The translations under genes and the position numbers were made by a program. DNA of 64,000 nt from Micrasema longulum (Eukaryota > Arthropoda > Insecta > Trichoptera > Brachycentridae), in assembly GCA_022494885.1 (NCBI GenBank), contig JAGVSM010003629.1, forward strand, positions 1-64,000, read 5' to 3'. Every line of letters begins with the position of its first letter. The stretch's first letter is position 1. This document shows positions 10,172 to 21,142 of the stretch, in pieces. The notes under the pieces are model-generated. The model was not told the origin of the DNA, ran no database searches, and saw only the letters and a list, made by a program, of their open reading frames with translations.

Positions 10172-11845
10172 AATCATCACGTTTGATTTTACATGTTCAT
10201 ATTTATTTGACGTTAAATCGTCAGTGTGGCCGTATATGAAGCAAAGTGTAAACTCATGTAAAAAATTAACATCCCCAAATCAATCACTTTCTAGGGGGTA
10301 GAGAAGATTCAGAATAGCACTCCAGGGGGCAATTAATTACAAAGGCTATCTTCATCGGTACATACCGAGACTGTATACTTAACTTCTTTACTATCTCTAT
10401 CTACCTCGATATGCTCTACCGACGTCATATATATGATGGAATTTAACCAGTAAATAATTCCAAAAATTTACTCCGCGTTCATTACATAATTAAAATTAAA
10501 ATATTTCTCATTAATATTATCAATAGTTTACTCGATTTACCGGATCACTCGATTTAATATACTCTTCTATATAAATGTATCTACAACTAACTACAGCGCA
10601 CACTCGCCTATGAGGAGAATTCATGTGTTAGCAAACGAATACGCAAATGACATAGATATATTTAATACAACACTTATGAATTTTAAAAGGCAGTGTATCA
10701 ATTTATTATCTCCAAATTTAAATTCTTAAATAATACTTTGTTGTTTTATATTGTGTACCTTTTGTTAACTTATATCTGTATTCTTAATTATTATTTTTCT
10801 ACATTCTTCTAATTTTAAGATTCTTTTAATATAACCGATAGGAAAAAATGAACTTCTGTTCTCTCTACTGGAATATATGTACGTATGTACTATATGTAAG
10901 ATTAGTTTTATATATTTTCTTTTTCTTTTTCTTATTACTTCATTTTCAATTTTTTGCTACTTTTGTGTAAAATATGTCTGTTCTTTTTTTATAAATATTT
11001 GTAAAACATGTAAAAGCCTACACGGCGTTTAAATAAATAAATAAAAAAAATAATAAATAGGCTTTTATAATAAAAACTTACCACTTCAAGGCAATTATAA
11101 ACACAAATTATTCTCAATCAAAGCAAAAAATGCATGATTTTTGACAATTACCAAGACGGTATAATGAACTTTCGTCAGTATTTATCTATCGAGGTATTAC
11201 AAAGCTAGCTCTTTTGACATCTCGTCACATACACTCTGAAAGATAGTAAAAAACATTTTTAAAAAATACAATAACTAAATTTACTTTTTGTGATGTAGAT
11301 GTTTTTAGGGCTAGATGCTTCTATATGTTGATAAGACAGCATCTGCATCTCTAGCCGTTCGGATTCAAAACTGACAGATGTCAGAATTTAATTTGACTTC
11401 AAAATATACTCATTTCTCTTACGTATTTTAAATAGGCTTTTGAGGAAAAAACTGGCCACCCCAGAACTGTAATTAAACTAAATTAAATGTAATTGAAGAA
11501 AAAATTGCTCGGTGGACTATTTGTTTTGTCAATTTAAATCAGTAAATGTGTGTACCGTGGGGTAAATGGGGTACCCGTCGGCACATACCGATGATACCTA
11601 CCTCAAAACTTGAAGATGAAGCATCGGTAGTGTATCTTCGTAATCGCTCGGAAGAATTCATCTTCAACTATACCGTCATGGTCAAGTTATGACGTCCTTA
11701 ACTTGCTAAGTCAATTTCGGCCCAGATGTGATTTTATGAATCTTCTCGCGGGGGTAGAGAAGAAATAAATTTGATTTATTTTATTTTCTGCATGCGAGTA
11801 CACTTTGCTTCATATATAGCCACACTGTTGATTAAACGTCAAATT
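10172..11845. mobile_element. Putative non-autonomous element with long inverted ends
   Basis: Left end (about 10190-10262) with TTTGACGTTAAATCGTCAGT and ATATGAAGCAAAGTGTA pairs with the reverse complement of 11788-11845 (TACACTTTGCTTCATATATAG, ACGTCAAATTAATG) at roughly 85% by eye. A third, direct copy of the left tip lies at 11958-12030, and a weak one at 12783-12825. The interior has no long ORF; 11290-11720 is family B. The element class is not known. Confidence 0.5.
11290..11720 (+). repeat. Family B dispersed repeat
   Basis: Second copy of the repeat at 4660-5000. Shared blocks: GCTAGATGCTTCTATATGTT, CTGACAGATGTCAGAAT, TGTGTACCGTGGGGTA, ACCTACCTCAAAACTTGAAG, TGTATCTTCGTAATCGCTCG, CAACTATACCGTCATGG. 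The second half is related (inverted) to the tandem units at 54 kb. Confidence 0.75.
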
Positions 11846-12942
11846 AATGTTTAACTATGAAATATCAACTATATAACTATTTAAAAAAACGAAAAAACAC
11901 TTTTTTCGTTTCCACCTAATTACAGAATATGTTTTTTGGGTCACAATAATGTTCTAAATAAAAATCATCAAGTTTGGTTTCACGTGTTCGTATTTATTTG
12001 ACGTTTGATCATCGGCGTGGCAGGGGCGAACCGTGTAGAGAAGCGATTATGTGCAGATTACCATTATATTTGACTAACCATAATAATGTTTTCTGTAACC
12101 TTATTTACAGAAAAACAGATAAATAATTACCATTTGTTTTAAATAATTTCCACCGTTTGTATTTGTATCCTAATATAAATATTAATATGAATAAAGCGCG
12201 CTCAGCGCCTGCGGTGAGCCGAGAAACTAGCCGATTATTCCAGCTTATTTTTTCATACAAATAAGTATACTATTTTAAATGTCTTAACCCCAGTGCGGGT
12301 TTTTTCTCCTAGATCAAACTTGCAGATTACACAAATTATTTGAAGATTTGGAAAACAGTATTTCAAACATTTTTTCTTAAGGGCTATTTTTCTTTAAGAT
12401 GGTACTTTTGACATAAGACCATAATTGCTTTTATGCGTCATATTGCAGGACATATAGCGCTCGACGCGGCCGTTTTTAGCACTTTTAATTTCTAGAACAA
12501 TCCGGCCAGTTGACATTTCAATTGAATACCTAATATCGACTGAATTCATAGTAATATTTTTTAATTTATTTTTTAATGAGTTATGTATTAAAGTAGTGGA
12601 TAATATATCACAAAGTTACATCGAGTTGATTTCATGTATGAGAGTTGTTGTATCACACAGAACCACAGAAAAATATCAATTTATTGTAAATATATTACTT
12701 ACATTATATTATGTACCTTCTATGTAGGTACAAATACATGATATTTTTTTATAGCTTACCTGTAAATAAAATCACCATTCGCCACTGCATGTGGCCATAT
12801 ATGAAGCTAAGTGTAGTCGGATGTGATTTTTTACTTAACTGTAATCAACATACGTACATACACAATATTATTTTTGGTATGTGTGTATATATTTACATAT
12901 TTATACACACACAATTCTGGGTTTTATCCCAAGGGGGAGTAG
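11846..12942. other. Mostly unassigned AT-rich intron
   Basis: Apart from the repeated element tip at 11958-12030 and a weak fragment at 12783-12825, I see no gene, repeat family or RNA feature. A 105-codon frame at 12711-13028 overlaps the foldback that follows and has no protein motif. Confidence 0.4.
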
Positions 12943-12944
12943 GT

Positions 12945-13385
12945 ATATTTTTTATTTATATCACTACAGAGATGGGTAGAATTTTTGTTTCAAGATTATG
13001 GATATTCGAGCGTTTACAGGGCTTATGACCTGTCATAGGTTGGGTTCAAGTTGCCACTTTTATGTAGATACTACAACATTCCCCATTCCGCTTATTAGCG
13101 AATATCCATATCGGTGACATTTAACCTCAATATCAAAATACATAGATGGCGCTCCAAACGCGCTAGCGAAAGCTTTCCTTGTTTCATGACATATATACAA
13201 AAACCAAAAATGTCACCGATATGGATATTCGCTAATAAGCGGAATGGGGAATGTTGTAGTATCTACATAAAAGTGGCCACTTGAACCCAACCTATGACAG
13301 GTCATAAGCCCTGTAAACGCTCGATTATCCATAATCTTGAAACAAAAATTCTACCCATCTCTGTAGTGATATAAATAAAAAAATA
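12945..13385. repeat. Large foldback related to family A
   Basis: Arms of about 178 bp (12945-13122 and 13208-13385) are almost perfect reverse complements, separated by an 85-bp spacer containing GATGGCGCTCCAAACGCG. Each arm holds a family A-like core (GGGCTTATGACCTGTCATAGG, GTTCAAG.TGCCAC) and TATCACTACAGAGATGGG. A few single-base differences separate the arms, so the structure is either young or kept alike. Confidence 0.9.
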
Positions 13386-14473
13386 CGTACATACAAACCA
13401 TTTATGCGTTTTCAAAAATTAAGACACATATAAATTCAACATTTTAAAGTCTCATAAGGCTACTTGGTGGCATTTTAGTGAATATTTGACATTTTGTCGC
13501 CCACTCGACTATTGTCGAATGGTTATCTCGGTTGCTTTTCTTGAAACACCTGCTGTTACTGGTAAAGATGCTTTAAATCTTTATACAAATATGCACATTT
13601 TCGTTTAGAAAGTTAGATTTTCTTTTAAAGACAATAGAAGATTAATCTGTTAACCTTCAATTGTAATCTGGGCCTAAAAATCACGAAAAACTTCAGTCGG
13701 ATATAAAATAAGAAAATTATACGATTTTGCCATTTTAAAACGCCGCTTTTTTTTTTTAAATCGCACCATCGAAAAAATTAAGCAAACGAACGAAAGAAAA
13801 CGAAATATTTTTCTAGGTATTTCTTATAAAAATTGAATTAAAAGTTTTGCGTACCTAACTAAAACTATAATTAATTTTTGACCGGAAGATTACGCCTCTT
13901 AAAATTTGACCAAATATACGTTCATCGGTACTCATATAAAAACTGTTTAAAGATAATAAATTGAATAAACACGTTTTGTAAGCAAATACAAATTTATTAC
14001 ATTTTAAAAGAAATATAAAATTATACGATTTTGAAAATAAAGTGACCAACATATTTTTATCAAAAAGAGCAAATCATCTTCAGAAGATTGGGTTGGAATA
14101 GTTATAATTTGATTGATTAATGTATTTTGTTATTGAATAATTTCTTTAAAATATATATGTATTTCAAGTAATTAATAATGTGTACAGTACGAGTATATTA
14201 ATATTTCATACTAGATTTTTTTTAAATATTTTTTTTAAAGCACTCTTTATACCACATATATGTAAATGGCAGAAATGCCGTATATAAATAAATAAGCATT
14301 TTAAATCACTTTTTTTTGGGGATTTTTTATTTTTTTATATAAATAAATAAATAAGCATTTTAAATCACATTTTTTTTGGGATTTTCCTTCAATTCTAGGT
14401 TAAATAATGCCAATTGATATTTTGTTTCAAACGTTCTTCTATGGAATCTTTTTAGATAAAAAGAAATCTTTAT
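13386..14473. other. No gene recognised
   Basis: AT-rich sequence. 13480-13525 repeats the TGACATTTTGTCGCCCAC motif of ~946-980. 13600-13670 weakly resembles 52810-52880. Short (AAAT)n pieces occur near 14285-14350. No protein motif. Confidence 0.35.
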
Positions 14474-14632
14474 ATACCCAAATATTTAAATTTTTGTGGC
14501 CATTTTCAATGAGTTGTTAATAACTCACTATTAGAATTGTTTTAATTAAGTTGTAGTAGAGTGGGGTGCGAACCTCGTACCTTTGATCCATGAGTGCACG
14601 GCAACAGCCACGGGACCACAAGCCGAATCGTG
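14474..14632 (-). mobile_element. SINE3 (tRNA-derived)
   Basis: Minus strand: head with TGTGGTCCCGTGGCTGTTGC, B box region GAGGTTCGCACCCCACTCTA, then the body AATAGTGAGTTATTAACAAC and TCATTGAAAATGGCCAC. The same family is at 37612-37745, 51403-51540 and 63138-63302. Confidence 0.8.
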
Positions 14633-15080
14633 TATATTTTTCATTTTTTAAGATAAATGTTTCGGTTGGTAAATGTTTTATTTCTAGAATTTGATTTTGG
14701 AAAATTTAATATTCCCATCGGCCGTCGATTGACCAATATTTTTACTATAATTTACGGTTGAGTTTGTAACAAACTGTCGAAACTGAAAGATTTTTTTTGC
14801 TGGAAATCACATCTAATTTTTTTAGATTACAACAGAGGGGTTTGGAATTATACGACACATTTGTCTGAAATACGTTAATCGTACATTACATAAAAATATA
14901 AACTTTGTGATTAGTGATAACGAAGATATATGATACATTTTTTAAAAGTTTATAAACTATTAACGGTGATATTATCAAAAACATTGTGCCTATATAGGAA
15001 ATAATTGATCAAATTAACAAGTGTTCGTAGATAACTGTGAAAACGCATAAGATAAGAAATGTTCCCATAAACGTATAAAA
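14633..15080. other. Upstream region of shakB exon 1b, candidate TATA
   Basis: Non-repetitive by eye. TATAAAA at 15074-15080 could be a TATA box about 170 bp before the exon 1b start codon, but no initiator is evident at the right distance. This is where a second promoter would be needed if exon 1b is a true first exon. Confidence 0.25.
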
Positions 15081-15164
15081 ATGTTTAAGATGGTGATAAA
15101 ATCTTGCGATCTTGGAAGATGTGAAGCAGATACAAGATGGATGAAGAAACCAATAGAAAGATAA
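15081..15164 (+). other. Candidate upstream ORF before shakB exon 1b
   Basis: ATG at 15081 opens a 27-codon frame ending in TAA at 15162-15164, 82 bases before the exon 1b ATG. It is unrelated in sequence to the uORF before exon 1a. A uORF of this length can occur by chance. Confidence 0.2.
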
Positions 15165-15246
15165 TAAAGACTTTTAATAATTTTGATTCAAAGTATCAAA
15201 ATTTGAGTTGACCAAGAAGAGTCGTCGAATACACCTTTCCCGTAAG

Positions 15247-15621
15247 ATGTTGGAGATATTTCGCGGCTTGAAAAACTTGCTGAGATCAAACTACACCCAC
15301 TGCGATTCGCTCGTGTTCAGGCTTCACTATACCATCACCGTGGCCATCCTCATATCGGCCAGCCTCATAGTCACCACGAGGCAGTACGTCGGCAACCCCA
15401 TCGACTGCATCCACACCAAGGACATCCCGGAGGATGTCCTGAACACGTACTGCTGGATCCACTCCACCTACACGCTCAAGAGCCTCTTCAACAAGAAGGT
15501 GGGCGTCGAGGTCCCTTACCCGGGGATCGGGAACAGCAGGGACAAGCAAGGAAAGGAGGACGCCAGCGATAAAAAGATTTACAAGTACTATCAATGGGTT
15601 TGCTTCTGTCTCTTTTTTCAA
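15247..15621 (+). CDS. shakB: shaking-B innexin, alternative first coding exon 1b (partial CDS)
   Basis: Also 125 codons and also ending at CAA|GTAAGT in phase 0, so it is interchangeable with exon 1a. The N-terminus differs: [24 protein letters not shown] and TM1 [13 protein letters not shown]. After residue 39 it is the same protein save two residues, with loop cysteines at 54 and 69 and YYQWV at 114-118. An extra cysteine, Cys19, is present where exon 1a has Ile. The frame stays open upstream to 15187 but without an ATG, so 15247 is the start unless an upstream exon splices in. Drosophila shakB likewise makes isoforms with different N-termini from alternative 5' exons, including one with a longer N-terminus. 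Confidence 0.94.
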
Positions 15622-15734
15622 GTAAGTTAATCTGCATTATATAATAATCGTTATTAATATTCTAAGCCACTGTTTTTCCACTGTGACATATGACACTAAT
15701 AATCTCAAACTTTGCCTTTGCCAGCTCCGGATAT

Positions 15735-15795
15735 TTTTAACATATTACAACAGAGATGAATAACACTTTTGAGAAGGGAATATAGAAGTCTAAGC
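15735..15795 (+). repeat. Family A fragment
   Basis: ACATATTACAACAGAGATGAA through GAGAAGGGAATATAGAAGTC, ending abruptly where a LINE-2 fragment begins. Confidence 0.65.
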
Positions 15796-16045
15796 GAATG
15801 GACAGCGAAAGAATGGCTAAGAACATTTACAATACGAATGTTGATGGACGCAGAAATAGAGGAAGACCCAGAAATACATGGCATGACCAAATCCAACAAA
15901 CACGCGAATATGGACATGTCAAAAGTCGGATTAATCGGCGCGCGTGCATGAGAAGATGTATGAATGTAGAGGAAGCGAGATCTGTATGCAAAGATGGAGT
16001 AATGTAGCGATCTATTCCTTCTGCCTACCTTTACGTGGAAACGGC
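15796..16045 (+). mobile_element. LINE-2 C-terminal relic
   Basis: Frame at 15798 gives MDSERMAKNIYNTNVDGRRN, then RGRPRNTWHDQIQQ, GHVKSRINRRACMRRCMNVE and EARSVCKDG, with a stop. This is the C-terminal region of the same non-LTR family as 19390-19830 and 19945-20270. The end ACGGCGTGATGG matches the family's 3' terminus. Confidence 0.8.
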
Positions 16046-16619
16046 GTGATGGTTTGTTCGTTAGTTCTATCTATAATAAATTGCAATGAACTTTCAGCAA
16101 AAAATTTCACTAGCAAACTTGAATGTTAAGGAATATAATAAATATCAATCCACCTTAATTTTACCATGTCATGTGATTTTGAACGTACGAAATGGGCCGT
16201 ATTCTTTATTCGTCCGGACACGAACACGTTCTTCAATAAACTGCCACATTATTAGTCGATTGCTGTTTTGAAAGAAACAATTATACATACCATAAAGTTT
16301 GATGTTTTTTTTTCGTGTGTTAGTTTCTGGACCAAATCCAAGTTCTGTATCAACTGGTCAAATCGGCTAAGGAGATTCCGTGTTGGACTCTCATTCATGA
16401 ATGTAAATTATAAAAATGCCATCATATCTTCTGATGCCATCAGACATCTTTGACAAGAGCTTAAATAATTTATTTGCGCTTTCAAAAAATATATTTATAA
16501 TGGAAATAACTCGACTTAATGTAATGACAAAATCCCGTAAATTTTTTGATCGAATATAAATAAGAGTTTTTCTCTATTTCAAAGGGTTTTTTTGTTATTG
16601 TAATCATGACCCATATGCG
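16046..16619. other. No gene recognised
   Basis: Several 60-codon open frames (16086, 16268) lack any motif. No repeat family of this window is seen here. Confidence 0.35.
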
Positions 16620-16790
16620 TGTTTTCGCTTGTTTAACTCTTGTGTGGCTGTGATGTCACACTGTCGACATCGGACACAAAACTTAATATATCTCTCTAAT
16701 TTTTTTTAACGATGAATTCGTATTTTTCGTAATCTTCAATTGGACATTTTCACACCCGATTTAGAAAGTAAAATTTGTATGACTATGCTA
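16620..16790 (+). repeat. Family C repeat
   Basis: GTGGCTGTGATGTCACACTG, GACATCGGACACAAAACTT, ATATCTCTCTAATTTTTT, and GGACATTTTCACACCCGATT, also present at 18705-18845. A fragment with GTGCGGCTGTGATGTCACAT lies at about 4096-4116. Confidence 0.7.
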
Positions 16791-17389
16791 AATGTTAATA
16801 CAAAAAATATTAATCATTGCCACGCAAGTATGAATCTCCGCTAATTCAGCAACCCATCTATACATATACCTTATACAAGAGAGAGCACGAAGATAGAAGT
16901 CGTAACAAGGCAGACAGAGACGTTGCCCTGCGGCGAGTGTTATCTAAGAAAGATTCAGTCTTCAGTCGGTTAATGACAGTGATGGGGGACGCACGCGCGT
17001 AACTTGAACGGCGTATTTTTAATTTTTAAATTATTTTGCTATAACAGGGCTAAATTATGTGTTTATTTGCATAAATTATAGAAAAGTAATTATTAAACAG
17101 TATGTCTCCATGTTTTTTTTTCAAATATCTGAACTTAAGAATATTCTGTCTTTTACTAGTAGTGGTAACACGATGTTACATCACCGCGCGCAAAGAGATT
17201 ATTTACCACAGTCTTTTAAGAGTTAATATTTGCGTATGTATTTTTTTTTATTATTGTTGAGGACAACGCAATATTTGTTCAATTAAAGATGTAGTTTATT
17301 TATTACGTATTTATTTATTTACGGACTTATTCAGTGCGATCAACACTTTTCCTCATAATACATACAAGTACAAGTACAATTATAAATTG
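16791..17389. other. No gene recognised
   Basis: 16817-17002 is an open frame of 61 codons without recognisable motif, in a stretch somewhat richer in GC. The rest is AT-rich with (TTTA)n at about 17300-17330. Confidence 0.35.
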
Positions 17390-17545
17390 TTGTATAAAAT
17401 TATAAGATTCTGTTAAAATATGTCCAAATGCTAGTAATTTTCTCCAACTGAACGTTTTGAGTAGGTAGAAAGAAATTGCCTCAAGGTAATATGCCCGCCC
17501 TTATATGTATATAAAGTGTAAAATAAATAAATAAATAAATACAAT
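17390..17545 (+). mobile_element. LINE-5 3' tail
   Basis: TATAAAATTATAAGATTC, CAACTGAACG, GGTAATATGCCCGCCCTTAT and an (AAAT)n end match 36860-37015 and 22120-22225, where 36600-36750 supplies the LINE protein end. Only the untranslated tail is present. Confidence 0.7.
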
Positions 17546-18704
17546 TGAAATAAAATACAACTAAAGAAATTAAAGCTAGGACAAAAAATCTAATAATAAT
17601 TACTACCTCGAGACAAAATCTGGTCTATCTCAGTGATTGTTTAAATCTGGAAAGCCTTACGCCAAAAAAGTTCCGATCTTGCCTCGAGTTTACAATGTGA
17701 TACAATCGGGACATTAGAGCATGCAAGCTGTTTGTGCTGTGCAACACATTGTTCGGAACATTGAATGCCACTTATCCTAGTAACGATCGTACATCAATTA
17801 AGCCATTTAGTAAATTCAACATGAATATGGACTCAATGTGAAATAGTTGGCTGGGGAGGTTGTGCGACATCCATTTTAAAGCCTCTTATAATTTCACAGA
17901 AATTATTATTGATAATAATATTCCAGCGCCCTCTAACACACCCGTCAGAACAATACACAAAGGTACCGGATATGAGACAACTGTACCTAAAACTGTATAA
18001 GGAGATATCTCAGCAAAATGCTCGTACAAGGTTTTTATTATGTCATACCTTAAGCCCGTACGACTTTTGCTCAGAGAAATCTCTCCTTTATCGCACCGAG
18101 AGTGTTTAATATTTTGGAAGAGCGTGTTGAGCTCTCAAGGACAAAAACCATTTTCAAGAGAGGAGTTGAGGGCTGGATTTGCCTTAGTAGGAGGAGTTGA
18201 GTGGGAAACTCCTTGATGCTTTTCCGAATGTTTGAGTTTACTATTGTCAATCACAGCGTAGTCTCTTGAGGGTCTCCTGAGACATCTTCATCAGGTCCAT
18301 GCCAAGTCCACCGGTGAACCCTCAAGACGCTGCTTAGTATTGGGAATAAAATCGAACGAGAATATATGAATATTGCATATGATACGTAATAAATAATCTT
18401 TCAAGCATATGTATTTTATTTTTATTAAAACATGCGAGTTTAAGCCCCACACTTGACAGTAGTGACATCTGTTGGCGCGTAGAAGATTTAGTGCACTTTA
18501 ACGACCGACCAAATATTATATTATCGTTAGTGGGGAACTGTCAACGGAAATAACATTAAGAACATAAAGGTGACAATCGATAAACACAGGCGCGCTGTAG
18601 AATCGGTAGGAAATAGGTTTATTAGACTTTAACCTATTTAGCACATCGTAGTAAAATCATCACCTTAATTTTAAATAGACAATTTCGTTGAATTGAGATG
18701 TTGA
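17546..18704. other. Mostly unique; weak inverted motif
   Basis: No protein motif. At 18255-18345 GTCTCTTGAGGG and CCCTCAAGACGC face each other around GACATCTTCATCAGGTCC, whose reverse complement begins GGACCTGATGAAGA, resembling Penelope terminal motifs; the GAAA box is lacking. Left unassigned. Confidence 0.3.
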
Positions 18705-18845
18705 CTCTAGCGTGGCTGTGATGTCAAACTAGTCGACATGCGATACAAGACTTGATATATCTCTCTTATTTTTTGAATTACGGGGTTGTATTTTTGTAAT
18801 CTTCAAATGGACATTTTCACACCGGATTTGGAAAATAAAATTTGT
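18705..18845 (+). repeat. Family C repeat
   Basis: Second copy of the repeat at 16620-16790: GCGTGGCTGTGATGTCAAAC, TTGATATATCTCTCTTATTT, GTAATCTTCAAATGGACATT, TTCACACCGGATTTGGAAA. Confidence 0.7.
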
Positions 18846-18849
18846 GTAA

Positions 18850-18978
18850 GAATTTATTTATTGTACGGAAAAAGTGCCTTTTACAATATAAAATATAATG
18901 AGTTAGTGGATATACAAAAATTAAAAACTAAAAAACCATATTAAAACATAGGTATAAAAATAACAAGAAATATATTTA
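18850..18978 (-). mobile_element. LINE-6 3' tail
   Basis: AAGTGCCTTTTACAATATAA, ATGAGTTAGTGGATATAC and AACATAGGTATAAAAATAAC match 57885-57985, where a LINE C-terminal frame follows on the minus strand. Tail only here; it is abutted by the MITE at 18981. Confidence 0.65.
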
Positions 18979-18980
18979 TA

Positions 18981-19326
18981 CAGGGTGTTCTTTAAACCCT
19001 GTCACATCCGAAACCACGATGGCATATTAGAAAAAATATTTAGAACAAAGATTTTTTTTTAAATAAAGTATTAAACAAAACAAGTGGTTGCTTACTTCTG
19101 CAGAGGAGAAGCGAGGGGATCGCGGCCGCGCGTTTTTGGCGTATCAGACTCCCCCTCCCCCCTCCTTGTTTCTCCCTTGCAGGAGTCAGAAACCATTTGC
19201 TTTTTTTGATATTACATTTTTTATAATTTTATTCGTTCTAAAATTCTATTTTCATGTTCCAATATGTCTTCTTGCTCATCCTGATCATCGTGGTTTTGGA
19301 TGTGACAGGGTTTAATGAACACCCTG
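18981..19326. mobile_element. MITE with 40-bp TIRs and TA target duplication
   Basis: Left CAGGGTGTTCTTTAAACCCT, continuing GTCACATCCGAAACCACGAT, is mirrored at the right end (ATCGTGGTTTTGGATGTGAC, AGGGTTTAATGAACACCCTG) with three mismatches. TA flanks both sides (18979-18980, 19327-19328), the Tc1/mariner-type duplication. The 346-bp body has a pyrimidine-rich stretch and no transposase, so it is non-autonomous. Confidence 0.85.
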
Positions 19327-19389
19327 TATATATGGATTGGGAATATTTTAGAGAAAGAACTATGGGAGCCTAGATATTTAGGGGTTTAT

Positions 19390-19830
19390 TTCAATTTTTT
19401 AATTTCAAGCCGAGTGAACGTGGTTGATATGCGATCTCTTAGAGGAATGTGTGGGAAATCAATGTATGACAGGGGTACGAATGATGAAATCAGGCGAGGG
19501 TGTAAATCTGAGTCAAGTATAATTGATAAGATTTAGAAAGGGTTTCTGAGATGGTTTGGTCACGTAGAACGAATGGACGACGAAAGAATGGTAAAACAAG
19601 TATATATGGTGAAAATGAACGGCAAAGTGAGACGAGCACGACCAAGGAAGACGTGGCATGATCAGATAAACCAAAATCTTGAGTCTGGTCATGTCAAAAG
19701 CAGACAGAACCGAAGGGCATGACAAGATGTATGAGTGTGGAAGAAGCTAGGATTGTATGCCAGGATAGACGTGTGTGGCGGTCTATTCTCTCTGCTTACC
19801 CCTACGGGGAAATGGCGTGATGGTAGTAGT
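19390..19830 (+). mobile_element. LINE-2 C-terminal relic
   Basis: Broken frames give RGMCGKSMYDRGTNDEIRRG, then WFGHVERMDDERMVKQVY, RARPRKTWHDQINQ, and GHVKSRQNRRA, a known ending of insect non-LTR proteins. Stops interrupt it (for example TAG at 19534 region). The 3' end is AATGGCGTGATGGTAGTAGT with a trinucleotide (GTA)n tail. It faces 19945-20270 tail to tail. Confidence 0.8.
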
Positions 19831-19925
19831 AGTATTATTTTATTTACGTTTACGTACATTACAAAAATATTTCAATGCATACATAACACGAAAAAATTCA
19901 AACTAAAATTTAAATATACAAAGAT

Positions 19926-19948
19926 GGTAACTAACTAACTAACTAACC
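19926..19948. repeat. (AACT)n microsatellite
   Basis: Five tandem ACTA/AACT tetramers directly at the 3' end of the inverted LINE-2 copy; probably grown from its tail. Confidence 0.85.
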
Positions 19949-20270
19949 ATCACGCCATTTCCCCGGAGGGGTAGGCAGAGAGGATAGAACGCCACACCAC
20001 TCTGTCCTGGCACACTTCCTTTGCTTCCTTCACATTCATACATCTTCTCATGCACGCACGTCGATTATTCCGACTTTTCACATGACCACTTTCAAGAATT
20101 TGTTGTATTTGGTCATGCCATGTCTTTCTCGGCCTTCCTCGACTTCTACAACCAGACACATTCGCATCATAAATCTTTTTAGCCGTTCTTTCATCATTCA
20201 TTCGCTCCACATGACCGAACCATCGCAAAAGATGGTAAAATAAAAATACCCAGCAATTATAGAAAAAGGA
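19945..20270 (-). mobile_element. LINE-2 C-terminal relic
   Basis: Minus-strand frame: LRWFGHVERMNDERTAKKIY, then RSRGRPRKTWHDQIQQ, ESGHVKSRNNRRACMRRCMN, EAKEVCQDRVVWRSILSAYP. The frame is open over about 100 codons. The end CCATCACGCCATTTCCCC is the reverse of the + strand copy at 19800-19825. Confidence 0.85.
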
Positions 20271-21142
20271 TGCTCTCCTCTCTGAATTTTTATTCACTTA
20301 TATGAAAAATGTCGATATCCGAAGAGATACGGTTGAGTAAAGACATTGCTAACCTGTAATAGGCTTTTTTTAATATGGGAGTTCTTTTTTAATTTGTGCA
20401 AGGTTTATATTTATAGGAATAGTTAATTATTTGTTTACTTATGTGCTGGACAATGCCCACAGATCGATGACAAACACACGTGCCAAATATTAAAAAATGT
20501 CAAAATATTTACATTTCGCGACGTATAATCCCATATTTGAATTTCACCGGTGTAAATATGGAAAATATTCCAAAACTGCTATTTTTACTTATTTATGTAT
20601 TATTTATCATGCTATTTATTGCATTTAGCTGGCGGTTAACAAACAAAATGTCAAGAAAAGCAGTCGCCATAGTAATTGTAATTTAGTTTTCACTTTTTTG
20701 TAACAGATACTCCTTACTATTTTGCAAATGCAATATATTGTATTATTTTTTATAGTTAATGTCGATTTTTTGGCAGTGAACTGTATTTATTTACGAGGAA
20801 AACAAAAAAAGAGCCGACACGAGCGTTAACTTAGAGATTACACACGCGTTGACTTATGACTGTGATAACTTAAGCGTGTTCATTATTGTTCATTGTGATC
20901 GCTCAAATGCTTAGCATGTTTTTAAGCACGTCGATAATTATTTATGATTGAGCTACAGGAGGCGATTCTTTGACTGCTATGGACATCGGTCTATCGCTGC
21001 TCATTCTGTTTATGTGGTCACTCCATATCTGCTCCAGTGCACTATATCTTCGATTTTACACGTTTTCCGTATAAAGTCATTTCAGACCCAGTCGCGCAGG
21101 TTTTTCCGGTAATCGATCTGAGGACCCTCATCTCTGAGATGT
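20271..21142. other. No gene recognised
   Basis: Unassigned. 20480-20686 is an open frame with a hydrophobic middle but no known motif and no homologous copy in the window. 20980-21140 may be decayed LINE-2 sequence leading into the fragment that follows. Confidence 0.35.

Larger units (their letters stand above)
9062..10180. repeat. Cluster of family A pieces with two SINE insertions
   Basis: Successive family A parts: 9062-9178 (tip AAGTATGTTCAAATG...), 9205-9340 (tip TTTAGAGTTTGTCC), 9490-9711 and 9899-10165 (inverted core AACCAGCCAATGACCGGTC). SINE2 sits at 9344-9483 and SINE1 at 9712-9898, each interrupting a family A segment. The pieces are in mixed orientation, so this is a nested or rearranged cluster. 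Confidence 0.75.

Noticed and set aside
12711..13028. 105-codon frame as a small gene
   Set aside because: Its second half lies in a foldback arm; no motif or initiation context.
15208..15246. Longer shakB exon 1b protein starting at 15208
   Set aside because: The codon at 15208 is TTG and no ATG exists in the open stretch; 15247 is the first ATG.
16896..16910. GAAGTCGTAACAAGG, the universal motif at the 3' end of small-subunit rRNA
   Set aside because: Nothing around it matches rRNA; the next bases differ at once, so it is chance.
18255..18345. Hammerhead-like motif near GGACCTGATGAAGA (minus)
   Set aside because: The GAAA box is absent and the stem does not close properly; left as unassigned.
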